DNA of 64,000 bases, from positions 4,898,001 through 4,962,000 of the forward strand of contig NZ_CP150145.1 in NCBI RefSeq assembly GCF_037963835.1. The letters run 5' to 3'. Source of the stretch: Paenibacillus sp. FSL H8-0332 (lineage in GTDB: Bacteria > Bacillota > Bacilli > Paenibacillales > Paenibacillaceae). Within the stretch, counting starts at the first letter, position 1. The number at the start of each line of letters is the position of its first letter. Below are positions 15,995 to 24,836 of this stretch, piece by piece. The notes beneath the pieces are model-generated. The model was not told the DNA's origin. It did not search any database and saw nothing but the letters and a program-made list of their open reading frames with translations. The translations under genes were made by a program, and so were the position numbers.

Positions 15995-17416
15995 TTGGCC
16001 TTTTTATCAACAGGACCTATCGAGAATAATCCGGTAAGCGGAGTAAGGCCTACTCAACAGGTTACCATTAAAATTGTTAACAGCAGTGGTGGCTCGGCTT
16101 CCTCAGTAACCATTAAAGGTTATTATCTACAAGCTGGAACAAGGGTCTTGTATGTCAGCGAAGCACTCAACATTGAAGCAAATCAAGTCATTACAAAGAA
16201 TTATTACGCTGATTTTAATGGTTTTGAGTTTAATTTCCTTACACCTGATGATTCAACTAGTGTGAGCGATCCAATTCAAATTTCGGTCTGGGGCAAAAAT
16301 AGTGCAGGTGCGCTGGTAACCGCACACCGTTTGGTCTCTGAAGAGCTGCTTGGAGAACAGGACGGCGGGCAGGCAGGAGCCACAGGGCCAACCGGACCCG
16401 CTGGACAACAAGGCCCTCCCGGAGTAACGGGACCGACCGGGCCAGGGGCAGGAGCAACTGGAGCCACCGGACCTACAGGAACGGCGGGGCCTGGTGGTGC
16501 GACTGGGCCGACTGGTTCAGGAGCTGGGGGTACGGGACCTACGGGAACGACTGGGCCTCGTGGTGCGACTGGGCCGACTGGTTCAGGAGCTGGAGGTACA
16601 GGACCTACGGGAACGACTGGGCCGCGTGGTATGACTGGACCAACCGGTACAGGGTCTGGGGGCACTGGCGCTACCGGCCTTACAGGCGAAACCGGCGCTA
16701 CGGGCGAAACTGGGGCTACAGGCGAAACCGGCGCTACGGGTGATACTGGGGCTACAGGCGAAACCGGCGCTACGGGCGAAACCGGCGCTACGGGCGAAAC
16801 CGGCGCTACGGGCGAAACCGGCGCTACGGGTGATACTGGGGCTACGGGTGATACTGGGGCTACGGGCGTCACCGGACTCACCGGACTCACCGGCGTTACC
16901 GGCGTTACCGGCCTTACAGGACTCACTGGTGCCACTGGTCTCACCGGTGCTACGGGCGTCAACATCATTAATAATAATGCCCTGTTTTCTCCAACGGGTA
17001 CAGTGCCACCAGCTCCAACTGCGACACCATTTGTTGTAGATTTTATCAATGGAACTGGTATCCAATTTAATGCCGGTAACGATACGCAAATTACGCTTTC
17101 ACCTAACAGTTTATATTTTATTTCTTATACAGTCAGAATTACTTATGCACCCGGAAATGCTGATATTACCGGTGCACAAGCTCTTCTATTCCTCAATGGC
17201 AACGCGGTACACTTGTCCGCACTCGACAAATTCGCAGCTCCGACTGGTGCTCCAACAACCCCCACAGCTCTCTCATTAAACAGCAGTGGATTATTGCAAA
17301 CCGGTACAGGTACTCAAACCTTGAGCTTAAATTGCAATATTAGTTCAGGGACTACTTTAACTAGTCATTATATCAATGCAGATTGGTCCAACTTAAGTAT
17401 CATTCAAATTATGTAA
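15995..17416 (+). CDS. Collagen-like protein, MAFLSTGP N-terminal type (B)
   Basis: A 473-residue paralog of the 9229 gene. The N-terminal domain (1-127) is highly similar to it. The collagen tract runs from about 128 to 322: a degenerate GPT/GAT first half with GSGAGGTGP breaks, then regular GETGAT and GDTGAT hexapeptides. The C-terminal beta domain (323-473, starting VNIINNNALFSPTGTV) differs from that of the paralogs. No signal peptide. The start is TTG, with AGGAAGTGA placed as before the ATG of paralog A. It is a monocistronic unit with its own upstream block and terminator. Confidence 0.88.
   Translation: MAFLSTGPIENNPVSGVRPTQQVTIKIVNSSGGSASSVTIKGYYLQAGTRVLYVSEALNIEANQVITKNYYADFNGFEFNFLTPDDSTSVSDPIQISVWGKNSAGALVTAHRLVSEELLGEQDGGQAGATGPTGPAGQQGPPGVTGPTGPGAGATGATGPTGTAGPGGATGPTGSGAGGTGPTGTTGPRGATGPTGSGAGGTGPTGTTGPRGMTGPTGTGSGGTGATGLTGETGATGETGATGETGATGDTGATGETGATGETGATGETGATGETGATGDTGATGDTGATGVTGLTGLTGVTGVTGLTGLTGATGLTGATGVNIINNNALFSPTGTVPPAPTATPFVVDFINGTGIQFNAGNDTQITLSPNSLYFISYTVRITYAPGNADITGAQALLFLNGNAVHLSALDKFAAPTGAPTTPTALSLNSSGLLQTGTGTQTLSLNCNISSGTTLTSHYINADWSNLSIIQIM
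16680..16872 (+). repeat. 18-bp collagen-coding repeats
   Basis: Units of GGCGAAACCGGCGCTACG and GGTGATACTGGGGCTACG encode GETGAT/GDTGAT, some adjacent copies being identical. Confidence 0.8.
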
Positions 17417-17423
17417 TGGACAC

Positions 17424-17470
17424 GCAAAGGAGCGGTTCTCCGTTCTTGGAGGATCGCCCCTTTGCCTTTT
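17424..17470 (+). terminator. Terminator of collagen-like gene B
   Basis: GCAAAGG, GCG and CTCC pair with GGAG, CGC and CCTTTGC; a TTTT tail follows. It lies between convergent genes. Confidence 0.8.
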
Positions 17471-17498
17471 CAGGTCGTGCGCCATCGCTCTTCCCTTT

Positions 17499-18179
17499 TT
17501 ACAAATATGCCTTAAGATTATCCAGCACTACCGCATACCCGTTAGCATACATATGCACACCGTCCATCGTATACTCTTCCTTCAGATTCCCTTCCGCGTC
17601 GGTCAGTCCCTCATTCACATTAATGAACTCATATCCGTGCCTGAGCGACAGTTCCTCCACGGCACGGTTCGCTTCCAGCAGCGCCGCATTGGTTCTCGTT
17701 CTGAAGTAATTCTCTCGCATCTCCTCATCCATTCCGGGGAAGTCGGCCTTGGCATTCACCGGATAATACGCCATGACGTACACCTTGCACTCCGGCAGCC
17801 TCTCTCTAATCCGGGTCAGAATCTCATTGTAATTCGCAAGCAGCTTCCCGAGCTCATACTCCCCATCCGCTGAGCTGATGTCGTTGGTGCCTATATTAAT
17901 GAACAGCCTCGAAGGCGCAAGCGCAAGCACACATACCTCCAGCGCTTCGAGCAATTCCCGGGTCACATAGCCCGCAATCCCGCGGTTATAGATAGCCGTC
18001 TGCTTCTCCAGTGTCTGCTGCAATTCATTTACCGGAAAAAACTCCATCAGCGAGGAGCCCGCCAGTACGGTCTGCCCTTTTAGCGCCAAGGTGTTCAGGA
18101 TGCTGTACTTCTTCACCTTCTCCTCTTTCTCTCTCTGCCACTGAATCTCCATCATCTCGTCAAGCTCTTCCTGATTCAA
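17499..18179 (-). CDS. SGNH/GDSL hydrolase family protein
   Basis: A 226-residue cytoplasmic esterase-like protein. All four SGNH blocks are visible: Ser in VLAGSSLME (near 40), Gly in NRGIAGY, Asn in INIGTNDIS and the Asp/His pair in MDGVHMYANGY near the C-terminus. Members hydrolyse carboxylic esters, often on sugars or lipids; the substrate is unknown. It stands alone, convergent with the collagen-like gene and divergent from the pectate lyase. Confidence 0.88.
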   Translation of the reverse strand: MNQEELDEMMEIQWQREKEEKVKKYSILNTLALKGQTVLAGSSLMEFFPVNELQQTLEKQTAIYNRGIAGYVTRELLEALEVCVLALAPSRLFINIGTNDISSADGEYELGKLLANYNEILTRIRERLPECKVYVMAYYPVNAKADFPGMDEEMRENYFRTRTNAALLEANRAVEELSLRHGYEFINVNEGLTDAEGNLKEEYTMDGVHMYANGYAVVLDNLKAYL

Positions 18180-18417
18180 TCTAATCTCCTCCGTTTCTGC
18201 TGCTCTGTTATTCTACCATTGTTATCTTTTATCCCTCAGCTTGCAGCCCGCCCAAATTGTGTCAGAAATATGGAAATTGATCTTCATGTAAGGTTTATGT
18301 TCTATGCACACGTGTTCTGAATAGGTTAGATATCGGGTGCTGTCAGAGGTGTACATCTGGCTGGTATGCCCGCAAGGGACCGGTGCGCCGGACCTAATTC
18401 TACAGTTGAAGGGCGGA

Positions 18418-19101
18418 ATGTTTTTGAAAAAGGTAGTTGGCTTGCTCCTGTCGGTTGCATTGTTGTCTTCGTTCTATGTTGCCAGTCCCCCCGAGGTATC
18501 TGCCGCAACGCCCATTGTGGTGAATTCGACGATTGTCGTACCGGCCGGTGAGACGTATAACGGCAATGGCCAGACGTTCGTCGCCAATCCGAATACGCTG
18601 GGAGACGGCAGCCAGGCAGAGAACCAGAAACCCATCTTCCGGCTGGAAAAGAATGCTACACTCAAAAATGTAATTATCGGTGCTCCCGGCGCAGACGGGG
18701 TGCACTGTTACGGGAATGCTACCATCTCCAATGTGACCTGGCAGGATGTCGGCGAGGATGCCCTGACACTGAAGGCTTCCGGCACAGTCAATATTACAGG
18801 CGGAGGTGCGTACAAAGCCTACGATAAAGTGTTCCAGGCGAACGCTGCGGGCACCATCAACATCAAGAATTTCAAAGCGAATGATATCGGCAAGCTGGCC
18901 CGCCAGAACGGCGGCACCTCCTATGCCGTGAACTTCACCCTGGACAACTCGGATATCTCGAATGTCAAGGATTCCATCTTCCGCACAGACAGCAGCAGCA
19001 GCGCCGCCCGGATCACCAATACCCGCTACCGCAATGTGCCAACCCTGTTCAAGGGTTTTGCCTCGGGCAAGACCAGCCAATCGGGCAACACGCAATATTA
19101 A
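18418..19101 (+). CDS. Secreted pectate lyase, PL3 family
   Basis: A 227-residue exported enzyme that cleaves polygalacturonate by beta-elimination. The signal peptide (LKKVVGLLLSVALLSSFYVA, cut near SAA) is followed by the PL3 right-handed beta-helix with NPNTLGDGSQAENQKPIFRLE, GADGVHCYGNATI, VGEDALT and KVFQANAAG. The last region carries the Lys and Asp residues used by the family for catalysis and calcium. The frame is open further upstream; I start at the ATG at 18418, though a TTG at 18424 has better spacing to AAGGGCGG. It is an isolated gene with a strong terminator and suggests a plant-associated lifestyle. Confidence 0.9.
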   Translation: MFLKKVVGLLLSVALLSSFYVASPPEVSAATPIVVNSTIVVPAGETYNGNGQTFVANPNTLGDGSQAENQKPIFRLEKNATLKNVIIGAPGADGVHCYGNATISNVTWQDVGEDALTLKASGTVNITGGGAYKAYDKVFQANAAGTINIKNFKANDIGKLARQNGGTSYAVNFTLDNSDISNVKDSIFRTDSSSSAARITNTRYRNVPTLFKGFASGKTSQSGNTQY

Positions 19102-19172
19102 GGTAAAATAAGGTCAGGGAAGCTAGTGTGAATACACCAGTCTGATTCCTGCAGCAGACCACCTTTAACAGT

Positions 19173-19215
19173 AACCGTCTCCATTTCCGGCTCCGCCGGG
19201 ATGGAGGCGGTTTCA
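19173..19215 (+). terminator. Terminator of the pectate lyase gene
   Basis: AACCGTCTCCAT pairs with ATGGAGGCGGTT around a CCGG-rich loop; a short T tail follows. Confidence 0.8.
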
Positions 19216-19307
19216 GTTCAGACGGACGGCCAAGCACACATGAACACGATAATATCCGGGACGGAGGAATAGATTTATTTTGGACACATCTGCCTTTCTC
19301 AACTCTA

Positions 19308-19337
19308 TCGACATACGCTCACATGATATGCTATTAT
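19308..19337 (+). promoter_or_regulatory. Probable promoter of the amino-acid ABC operon
   Basis: TCGACA, an 18-nt spacer and TATTAT lie about 70 nt before the ATG of the binding protein. Confidence 0.5.
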
Positions 19338-19408
19338 GATAGCCTGATAACGTATTAACGAACTAAAGTAATCAATGCGCCAGGCAATCTACTAGGGGGA
19401 TTAGAGAG

Positions 19409-20185
19409 ATGAAGAGACAGGGAATATGGGTTCTATTAACCATCATGGCTATTGTACTAATTACAGGCTGCTCAGGATCCGGTTCAGGCGGCAAGGACGG
19501 GAAGCTGGTGATCGGCATAGACGACAAGTTCGCCCCGATGGGCTTCCGGGATGATGACAATGAGCTTGTCGGCTTCGATATTGACTATGCGCGAGCGGCT
19601 GTCAAGAAGATGGGCAAGGAGGTTACCTTCCAGCCGATTGACTGGTCCGCCAAGGAATCCGAGCTGAACAGCGGCCGGATTGATATGATCTGGAACGGAT
19701 ACACCATCACGGACGAGCGCAAGGAGAAGGTGCTGTTCACCAAGCCTTATCTGGAGAATAGCCAGGTGGTAGTCGTGCTGGCGGGTTCATCGCTGTCTGC
19801 GCTTAAGGATCTGGCCGGCAAAGAAGTCGGATTGCAAAGCCTCTCCTCTGCCGCCGATGCCCTGGATGCCAGTCCGATCAAAGCCGAGCTTAAGGACGTG
19901 TCCGAATACCCCGACAATGTCCTGGCTCTGACAGACCTCAAGTCCGGCCGTGTGGATGGGGTAGTTATTGATGAGGTTGTCGCCAGATATTACATAGCCA
20001 AAGAGCCGGATACGTATAAGCTGATGGAAGAATCACTGGCTCCTGAGCAATATGGTATTGGAATCAAGAAGGGCAATGATGAACTGCTGAAAGAGCTGCA
20101 GAAGGCGCTGGATGAGCTGAACAGTGACGGAACCGCCGCTGAGATCTCAACCAAGTGGTTCGGAGAGAACAAGGTATTGAACTAG
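19409..20185 (+). CDS. Amino-acid ABC transporter substrate-binding lipoprotein
   Basis: A 258-residue lipoprotein: a hydrophobic leader ending in LITGC (lipobox, Cys about 21), then the SBP_bac_3 fold (IGIDDKFAPMGFRDDDNELVGFDIDYARA is the classic first lobe; RIDMIWNGYTITDERKE follows). Family 3 proteins bind polar amino acids or cystine and pass them to a HisM-type permease. A GGGGGA site precedes the ATG. It is the first gene of a three-gene operon with permease and ATPase. The exact ligand cannot be told from sequence. Confidence 0.92.
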   Translation: MKRQGIWVLLTIMAIVLITGCSGSGSGGKDGKLVIGIDDKFAPMGFRDDDNELVGFDIDYARAAVKKMGKEVTFQPIDWSAKESELNSGRIDMIWNGYTITDERKEKVLFTKPYLENSQVVVVLAGSSLSALKDLAGKEVGLQSLSSAADALDASPIKAELKDVSEYPDNVLALTDLKSGRVDGVVIDEVVARYYIAKEPDTYKLMEESLAPEQYGIGIKKGNDELLKELQKALDELNSDGTAAEISTKWFGENKVLN

Positions 20186-20213
20186 ATGCTATCGTTTAGG
20201 AGCCGGTTAAGAC

Positions 20214-20873
20214 ATGGATATCGATTATATTATTAGAATTTCCGGACCGATGCTTGAAGGCGCCCGGACCACGGTGCTGCTGTTCCTGATCGTGATCGTG
20301 CTGTCCATTCCGCTCGGGATGGTGGTCACTCTGATGGCCAAAAGCACGCTAAAGCCGCTGGCCTGGATCGCACACGCTTATATTTACGTCATGCGCGGAA
20401 CGCCGCTCTTGCTGCAATTGTTCTTCTTCTGCTTCGGTTTGCCGCAGATTCCCGTAATCGGGCAATATCTGGTTATGGACCGTTTTGTAGCGGCCAGCCT
20501 GGGCTTTATTCTCAATTACGGCGCTTATTTCGCCGAGATTTTCCGGGGCGGGCTGCTCTCGATCGATAAAGGTCAGCATGAGGCGGCCAAGGTGCTCGGA
20601 CTTAGCCGGTGGCAGACGCTGCGCAAGGTCATTCTTGCCCAGATGTTCCGCGTGGCGCTGCCTGCGGTTGCCAATGAGTCGATTACACTGGTCAAGGATA
20701 CCGCTCTGCTGTATGCCGTGGCCGTACCGGAGCTGCTGAATTTCGCCAAGACGGCGGTGAACCGTGATTTCACTGTCACTCCTTTTGTCGTAGCGGGCGT
20801 CATTTATCTGCTGATGACACTGGTGCTGACCTTATTCTTCAAGCTGCTGGAGAAACGTTTCAAATTTGAGTAG
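20214..20873 (+). CDS. Amino-acid ABC transporter permease (HisM family)
   Basis: A 219-residue integral membrane protein with about five hydrophobic segments. The family EAA loop is HEAAKVLGLSRWQTLRKVIL (about 123-142), which contacts the ATPase, and YVMRGTPLLLQLFF is the typical N-terminal signature. It lies 28 nt after the binding protein and 15 nt before the ATPase. Confidence 0.93.
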   Translation: MDIDYIIRISGPMLEGARTTVLLFLIVIVLSIPLGMVVTLMAKSTLKPLAWIAHAYIYVMRGTPLLLQLFFFCFGLPQIPVIGQYLVMDRFVAASLGFILNYGAYFAEIFRGGLLSIDKGQHEAAKVLGLSRWQTLRKVILAQMFRVALPAVANESITLVKDTALLYAVAVPELLNFAKTAVNRDFTVTPFVVAGVIYLLMTLVLTLFFKLLEKRFKFE

Positions 20874-20888
20874 AAGGGCTGTTTGGCT

Positions 20889-21632
20889 ATGAGTAGCATG
20901 ATTGAAGTACGGCAATTGAAGAAGGACTTCGGCAGCCTCAGCGTGCTGAACCAGATAAGCTTTGACGTGAAGCCCGGCGAAGTCGTTGCGGTGATCGGAC
21001 CCTCAGGCTCCGGCAAAAGCACCATGCTGCGCAGTCTCGTACATCTGGAGGAAGTCACCGGAGGCAGCATTTCAATCTGTGGGAAAACCCTGGTTCAAAA
21101 CGGGCGCTACGCCAGTACAGCGGAGATTAGAGACATCACTTCAAGTATGGGGATGGTGTTCCAGCATTTCAATCTGTTTCCGCATCTCAGCGTAAGGGAC
21201 AACCTGGAGCTTGCCCCCAGAACGCTGAAGCGGGAGAGTGTGCAGCAGATTACGGCGAAGAGCCGGGAGCTGCTCTCCAAGGTAGGCCTCTCCGACAAAG
21301 CAGACGTCTACCCCTCCACGCTGTCGGGCGGGCAGAAGCAGCGGGTCGCCATCGCCCGGGCGATGATGCTCAGCCCGGACATTCTACTGTTCGACGAGCC
21401 GACCTCGGCGCTCGATCCCGAGCTGACCGGCGAGGTGCTGCGTGTCATCCGCCAGCTTGCCGAGGAGAACATGACGATGATGATCGTCACCCATGAGATG
21501 AGCTTCGCCCGCGATGTCGCCGACCGCGTCTTCTTCATGGACAACGGGGACATTGCCGAATCCGGCACACCCGACGAGATCTTCGGCAGTCCGAAGCTGG
21601 AGCGGACACGGGCCTTCCTGACCCGGGAGTAA
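20889..21632 (+). CDS. Amino-acid ABC transporter ATP-binding protein
   Basis: A 247-residue ATPase: Walker A GPSGSGKST, Q-loop MVFQHFNLF, signature LSGGQKQRVAIARA, Walker B ILLFDEPTSALDPE and switch His in IVTHEM. It powers the transporter encoded by the two preceding genes. The frame opens at TTG 20883; the ATG at 20889 lies about 10 nt after AAGGG and is preferred. Confidence 0.93.
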   Translation: MSSMIEVRQLKKDFGSLSVLNQISFDVKPGEVVAVIGPSGSGKSTMLRSLVHLEEVTGGSISICGKTLVQNGRYASTAEIRDITSSMGMVFQHFNLFPHLSVRDNLELAPRTLKRESVQQITAKSRELLSKVGLSDKADVYPSTLSGGQKQRVAIARAMMLSPDILLFDEPTSALDPELTGEVLRVIRQLAEENMTMMIVTHEMSFARDVADRVFFMDNGDIAESGTPDEIFGSPKLERTRAFLTRE

Positions 21633-21703
21633 GTATAGTGGATGCTTATAAGGACTTGGTTAATGCGAGTCCTGATTAGAACGCGGCGAGCAAAACGTGC
21701 AGC

Positions 21704-21841
21704 TTGAACGCCTTATTTAATCATCCCCAGTTCGATCACTTGGATAATCAGGAATGGATCTGGCAGGTTGTTCATCTGTTGCAAGAGCAATCTACCGATG
21801 AACGTGTATTGAGTAAGATGTTTAAGAAAACATCGAAGTAG
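21704..21841 (+). pseudogene. Possible gene remnant (about 45 codons)
   Basis: From TTG 21704 the frame reads LNALFNHPQFDHLDNQEWIW and on to a Lys-rich end (SKMFKKTSK, stop at 21839-21841). The composition is protein-like, but no ribosome site or ATG is present and an in-frame stop lies about 25 nt upstream. It may be the 3' end of a deleted gene. No family recognised. Confidence 0.3.
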
Positions 21842-21865
21842 CTAATTACATTTCAAAGGAACTTA

Positions 21866-21926
21866 TAAAAAAACAAACACACCGGAAATCATCATTTATG
21901 GATTGATTTCCGGTGTGTTTGTTTTA
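21866..21926. terminator. Strong bidirectional terminator
   Basis: A perfect 21-bp stem, AAACAAACACACCGGAAATCA with its complement (21871-21891 and 21903-21923), has T-rich flanks on both strands. Confidence 0.85.
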
Positions 21927-22266
21927 GTTTGTCGCATTAACGCATAGCTATGGGCGCAGCGGAGGATGCAAGTGGATTTAGTCCATCTAATTTTGCGTAT
22001 AGATACACTTTTCAAACATTAGTTGGATAAACAACACTTACTCGAGCCGACTTTCGGCGAATCCTTATAATTGGGAAGATTAGATGTACTTTTTCCAACT
22101 GCTTCCCCGTAACCGTCCATTCGGCGCGAAATAAGTGCCTTTTTTCCATCTCTGTCCCAAGCTCGGCCCAACCCCACTCTTACTTCAACCTACTCGCTCT
22201 TACTTCACCCGACCCACACTTTCTCTGTCACACTCACGCGCTAATCCGCCCTTAATCTACCTTATT
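21927..22266. other. Non-coding spacer between the ABC operon and the AI-2E permease
   Basis: No gene seen. It contains the second copy of the dispersed 48-nt-spaced repeat (22082-22152) and a pyrimidine-rich run at 22150-22265 downstream of the permease stop codon. Open frames here continue antisense into the permease gene and are not real. Confidence 0.5.
22082..22152. repeat. Dispersed intergenic repeat, copy 2
   Basis: TGTACTTTTTCCA (from 22085) and AAGTGCCTTTTTTCCA (from 22133) are again 48 nt apart, as in 5694-5771. Confidence 0.55.
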
Positions 22267-23430
22267 TCACTCCACATTCTCCCCCGCATCCGAAGGCGGC
22301 GCCGTGCCCCCGGGCACCGGCTCCAACGGTCCCATCGGCGCTGCCGGCTCCGGCTCCTCCTCCCAGCGCGTGCGGATGAAGAGCTGATAGAGCTTGACGA
22401 TGATGATTTTGAGCATCATATAGACCGGAATAATGACCAGAATGCCGATAATTCCGCCGAAATCGCCGCCGGCCAGGACGAGGATGATCGTGGTCAGCGG
22501 GTGGATATCCATGCTTTTGCCGAAGATATATGGGGCCACCAGGTTATCCTGAATCTGCTGCGCAACGAGCACGACCACAATTGACCAGACCGCCGTAGAC
22601 GGGGACTCGATCAGACCGAAGATGAAGATCGGCACGGTAGACAGAATGGCTCCGATAAAAGGGATGAAGTTCATCAGCACCGCTACCATTGTCAGCAGCA
22701 GCGCATACGGCAGGCCGATGATCAGGAACCCGATGTACATCAGGACGCCGAGCGCCAGATTGACCAGCACTCTGCCGACGATGAAGCTGCCCATCACGCC
22801 GTCAATCTCGGCAATCACCCCCGCGCCCTCCTCGTGATACCGTTTGGGGAAGAAGCTCACGAGCTTATCGCCGAACTTCCCGCCTTCCTTCAGCATGTAG
22901 AACAGCAGGATCGGAAAGGTGAACAGCACAATCGCAAAATTAGAGACAAAGGAGAACAGCCCGGACACATAGCCCGTTGCCAGCGAGAAGCCTGTATTCA
23001 AATAGCCCATTAATTGGCTGGACAGGTTCATATTCTCGGGAATCAGACCCGACAGCAGCTCAGTGTTCTCCAGCTTACTTAACTGCTCTCCAACTGCTCT
23101 CAGCACCCCCGGCATATTGTTGCCCAGGTTCAGCAGCTGACTTTGCAGCGATGGCCAGACGCCTACCGTGAAGCCCAGCAGCAGAATAGCAATGACCAGA
23201 TAGACCAGCAGGATCGCCAGCGTCCGCTTCAATTTGCGCGAGGACAGGAAGTCGATCAGGGGCCGAAGCAGATAATAGAAGAATACGGCCAGCATTAACG
23301 GCACCATCACAACATTGAACAACGAGATAATAGGGGTAAAAATAAAGTCTACCAGTGAGCTGACATAGATAATTCCCAGCACCAGCAGCACGGCAATACA
23401 AATGCGGATGAACAAATTCAATTTGGCCAT
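22267..23430 (-). CDS. AI-2E family transporter (PerM/YtvI-like)
   Basis: A 387-residue membrane protein with about eight hydrophobic segments. The conserved family core lies at about 195-330 (FIVGRVLVNLALGVLMYIGF, FIPFIGAILSTVPIFIFGL, QQIQDNLVAPYIFGKSMDIH). The family was named after E. coli TqsA, an AI-2 exporter; other members are Na+/H+ antiporters or unknown, so the substrate stays open. The last 35 residues are an unusual acidic, Pro-rich cytoplasmic tail. It stands alone on the minus strand. Confidence 0.88.
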   Translation of the reverse strand: MAKLNLFIRICIAVLLVLGIIYVSSLVDFIFTPIISLFNVVMVPLMLAVFFYYLLRPLIDFLSSRKLKRTLAILLVYLVIAILLLGFTVGVWPSLQSQLLNLGNNMPGVLRAVGEQLSKLENTELLSGLIPENMNLSSQLMGYLNTGFSLATGYVSGLFSFVSNFAIVLFTFPILLFYMLKEGGKFGDKLVSFFPKRYHEEGAGVIAEIDGVMGSFIVGRVLVNLALGVLMYIGFLIIGLPYALLLTMVAVLMNFIPFIGAILSTVPIFIFGLIESPSTAVWSIVVVLVAQQIQDNLVAPYIFGKSMDIHPLTTIILVLAGGDFGGIIGILVIIPVYMMLKIIIVKLYQLFIRTRWEEEPEPAAPMGPLEPVPGGTAPPSDAGENVE

Positions 23431-23606
23431 AGTGGGCTCCCGTTCCGTTATTTTGAACAGCGTTTCTTGTTCACTTAAATATAGCCGGGGTTTCTTAATT
23501 CAAACTAAACCAAGTCTAAAGATAAGCTAAAGATTCGGGATGGAGTGAACGCATGATCACAATCGAAACGGAAGTCCCGCTAGAATGAAGCAGCCGTCAG
23601 TGCAGG

Positions 23607-24671
23607 TTAGCCGATGGTCTCCACCACGTTACCCTCTTGGTCTTTGATGTAGGTCTTTCTTACCTGCACCTTCAGTTCTTTGGCGGTGGACAGCCGGAAT
23701 TCGCCTTCCTTGGGCTGGAGCTTCGTTTCCAGCTCCAGGATAGCTGCTTCACTCAGGCTGATACGGACGATCTCCCCGTCCTGTACACAGCCAGTCTCTT
23801 CAGCCGGTTCTAGCAAGATCTGTAGCTTCGGGCAGGTTAACCTCAGCGGCTTCCCCTTCAGCAATCGTCCGCGCAGCAGGCTGGCTACTGACGCGGCCTG
23901 CCGAGCCCCAATGGTCAGGACCGCCGGTGCGGTGCCCAGCAGACGGCTTTTTGCAGGCTCGAAGCCCAATTCATCTACATACAGGATACCCGTCTGGGAC
24001 CCGTCACGCTCGATGCCCAGGCGAACTGCTTCCTTAATAGCCGGAAGCCGGAGCAGCGAATCCCGGGCAAGATCAGTGATATATGCGGGGAGCATCTCCT
24101 CGCTGGCGTGCAGGAATGAGGTCGTATTCCAGGTCATCATGGCTTCCAGTTCATCTGCTGTAATTCCGACCATCTGCAGAAATTCAACCCGCCCATTGGG
24201 CGTATCCACAGCTGGAAGCTCCGGGTCATCAATGAAAGCCAGCGCAGTCAGCCGGGTGTCCGCGCCCAGACAGATGGGACCGTTCGCATCCAGATAATGA
24301 CCAGAGGCAAAAATATTCCCGCTGGAGAATACATACCGGGCCATATTCTGGAGCAGACTGATCCCCCAGGCCGGAGGCTCCTGTTCTCCGGCACTACGAG
24401 CCAACCGGAAGGTCAGCTCGAAGCCGTACCCGCTGTATTCGAGGTTCTCCGACTCCTTATCGTACAGCTCAGAGAAACCGAAGGTTACGAAATGCCAATG
24501 CGGATAAGGCTGCTGCGCTTCATAGGCGCTGATTCCGCTCAGCGGGTCTTTACCCCCCAGCCTATAAGGCAGCATTGCAGCATAATGCTTCGGCTCCTGC
24601 TGTCCGTACAACCTCTTCATCTGATCTTCAATGGCATCCCAGCCGGTTGCTTCCACTTCTTCCTCGCTCAT
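23607..24671 (-). CDS. Suppressor-of-fused (SUFU) domain protein
   Basis: A 354-residue cytoplasmic protein. The SUFU-like domain covers about 1-180: GWDAIEDQMKRLYG, PYPHWHFVTFGFSELYDKE, GYGFELTFRLA, QNMARYVFSSGNIFASGHYL. A second region of about 150 residues follows. Bacterial SUFU proteins are common near toxin-immunity genes and are often taken for immunity proteins, but no toxin is near here. The frame is open from 24812; the ATG at 24671 has GGAGGG 7 nt upstream. Monocistronic. Confidence 0.82.
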   Translation of the reverse strand: MSEEEVEATGWDAIEDQMKRLYGQQEPKHYAAMLPYRLGGKDPLSGISAYEAQQPYPHWHFVTFGFSELYDKESENLEYSGYGFELTFRLARSAGEQEPPAWGISLLQNMARYVFSSGNIFASGHYLDANGPICLGADTRLTALAFIDDPELPAVDTPNGRVEFLQMVGITADELEAMMTWNTTSFLHASEEMLPAYITDLARDSLLRLPAIKEAVRLGIERDGSQTGILYVDELGFEPAKSRLLGTAPAVLTIGARQAASVASLLRGRLLKGKPLRLTCPKLQILLEPAEETGCVQDGEIVRISLSEAAILELETKLQPKEGEFRLSTAKELKVQVRKTYIKDQEGNVVETIG

Positions 24672-24793
24672 GTTCGTACCCTCCAGTCTAAGATTTATGT
24701 ATAGCCGGAGCACCCGCCCCCGGCCTTTAATCTCCCATTGATTACCCGTAATTCCGCTGGCATAACCAGCGCAGCCTCCCCTATAGACGCGGC

Positions 24794-24830
24794 AAAAAAA
24801 CGGCAAGCTCATTCGTTGAGCTTGCCGTTT
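24794..24830 (-). terminator. Terminator of the malic enzyme gene
   Basis: AACGGCAAGCTCA pairs with TGAGCTTGCCGTT, followed on the minus strand by a run of T. Confidence 0.88.
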
Positions 24831-24836
24831 CAGTAA

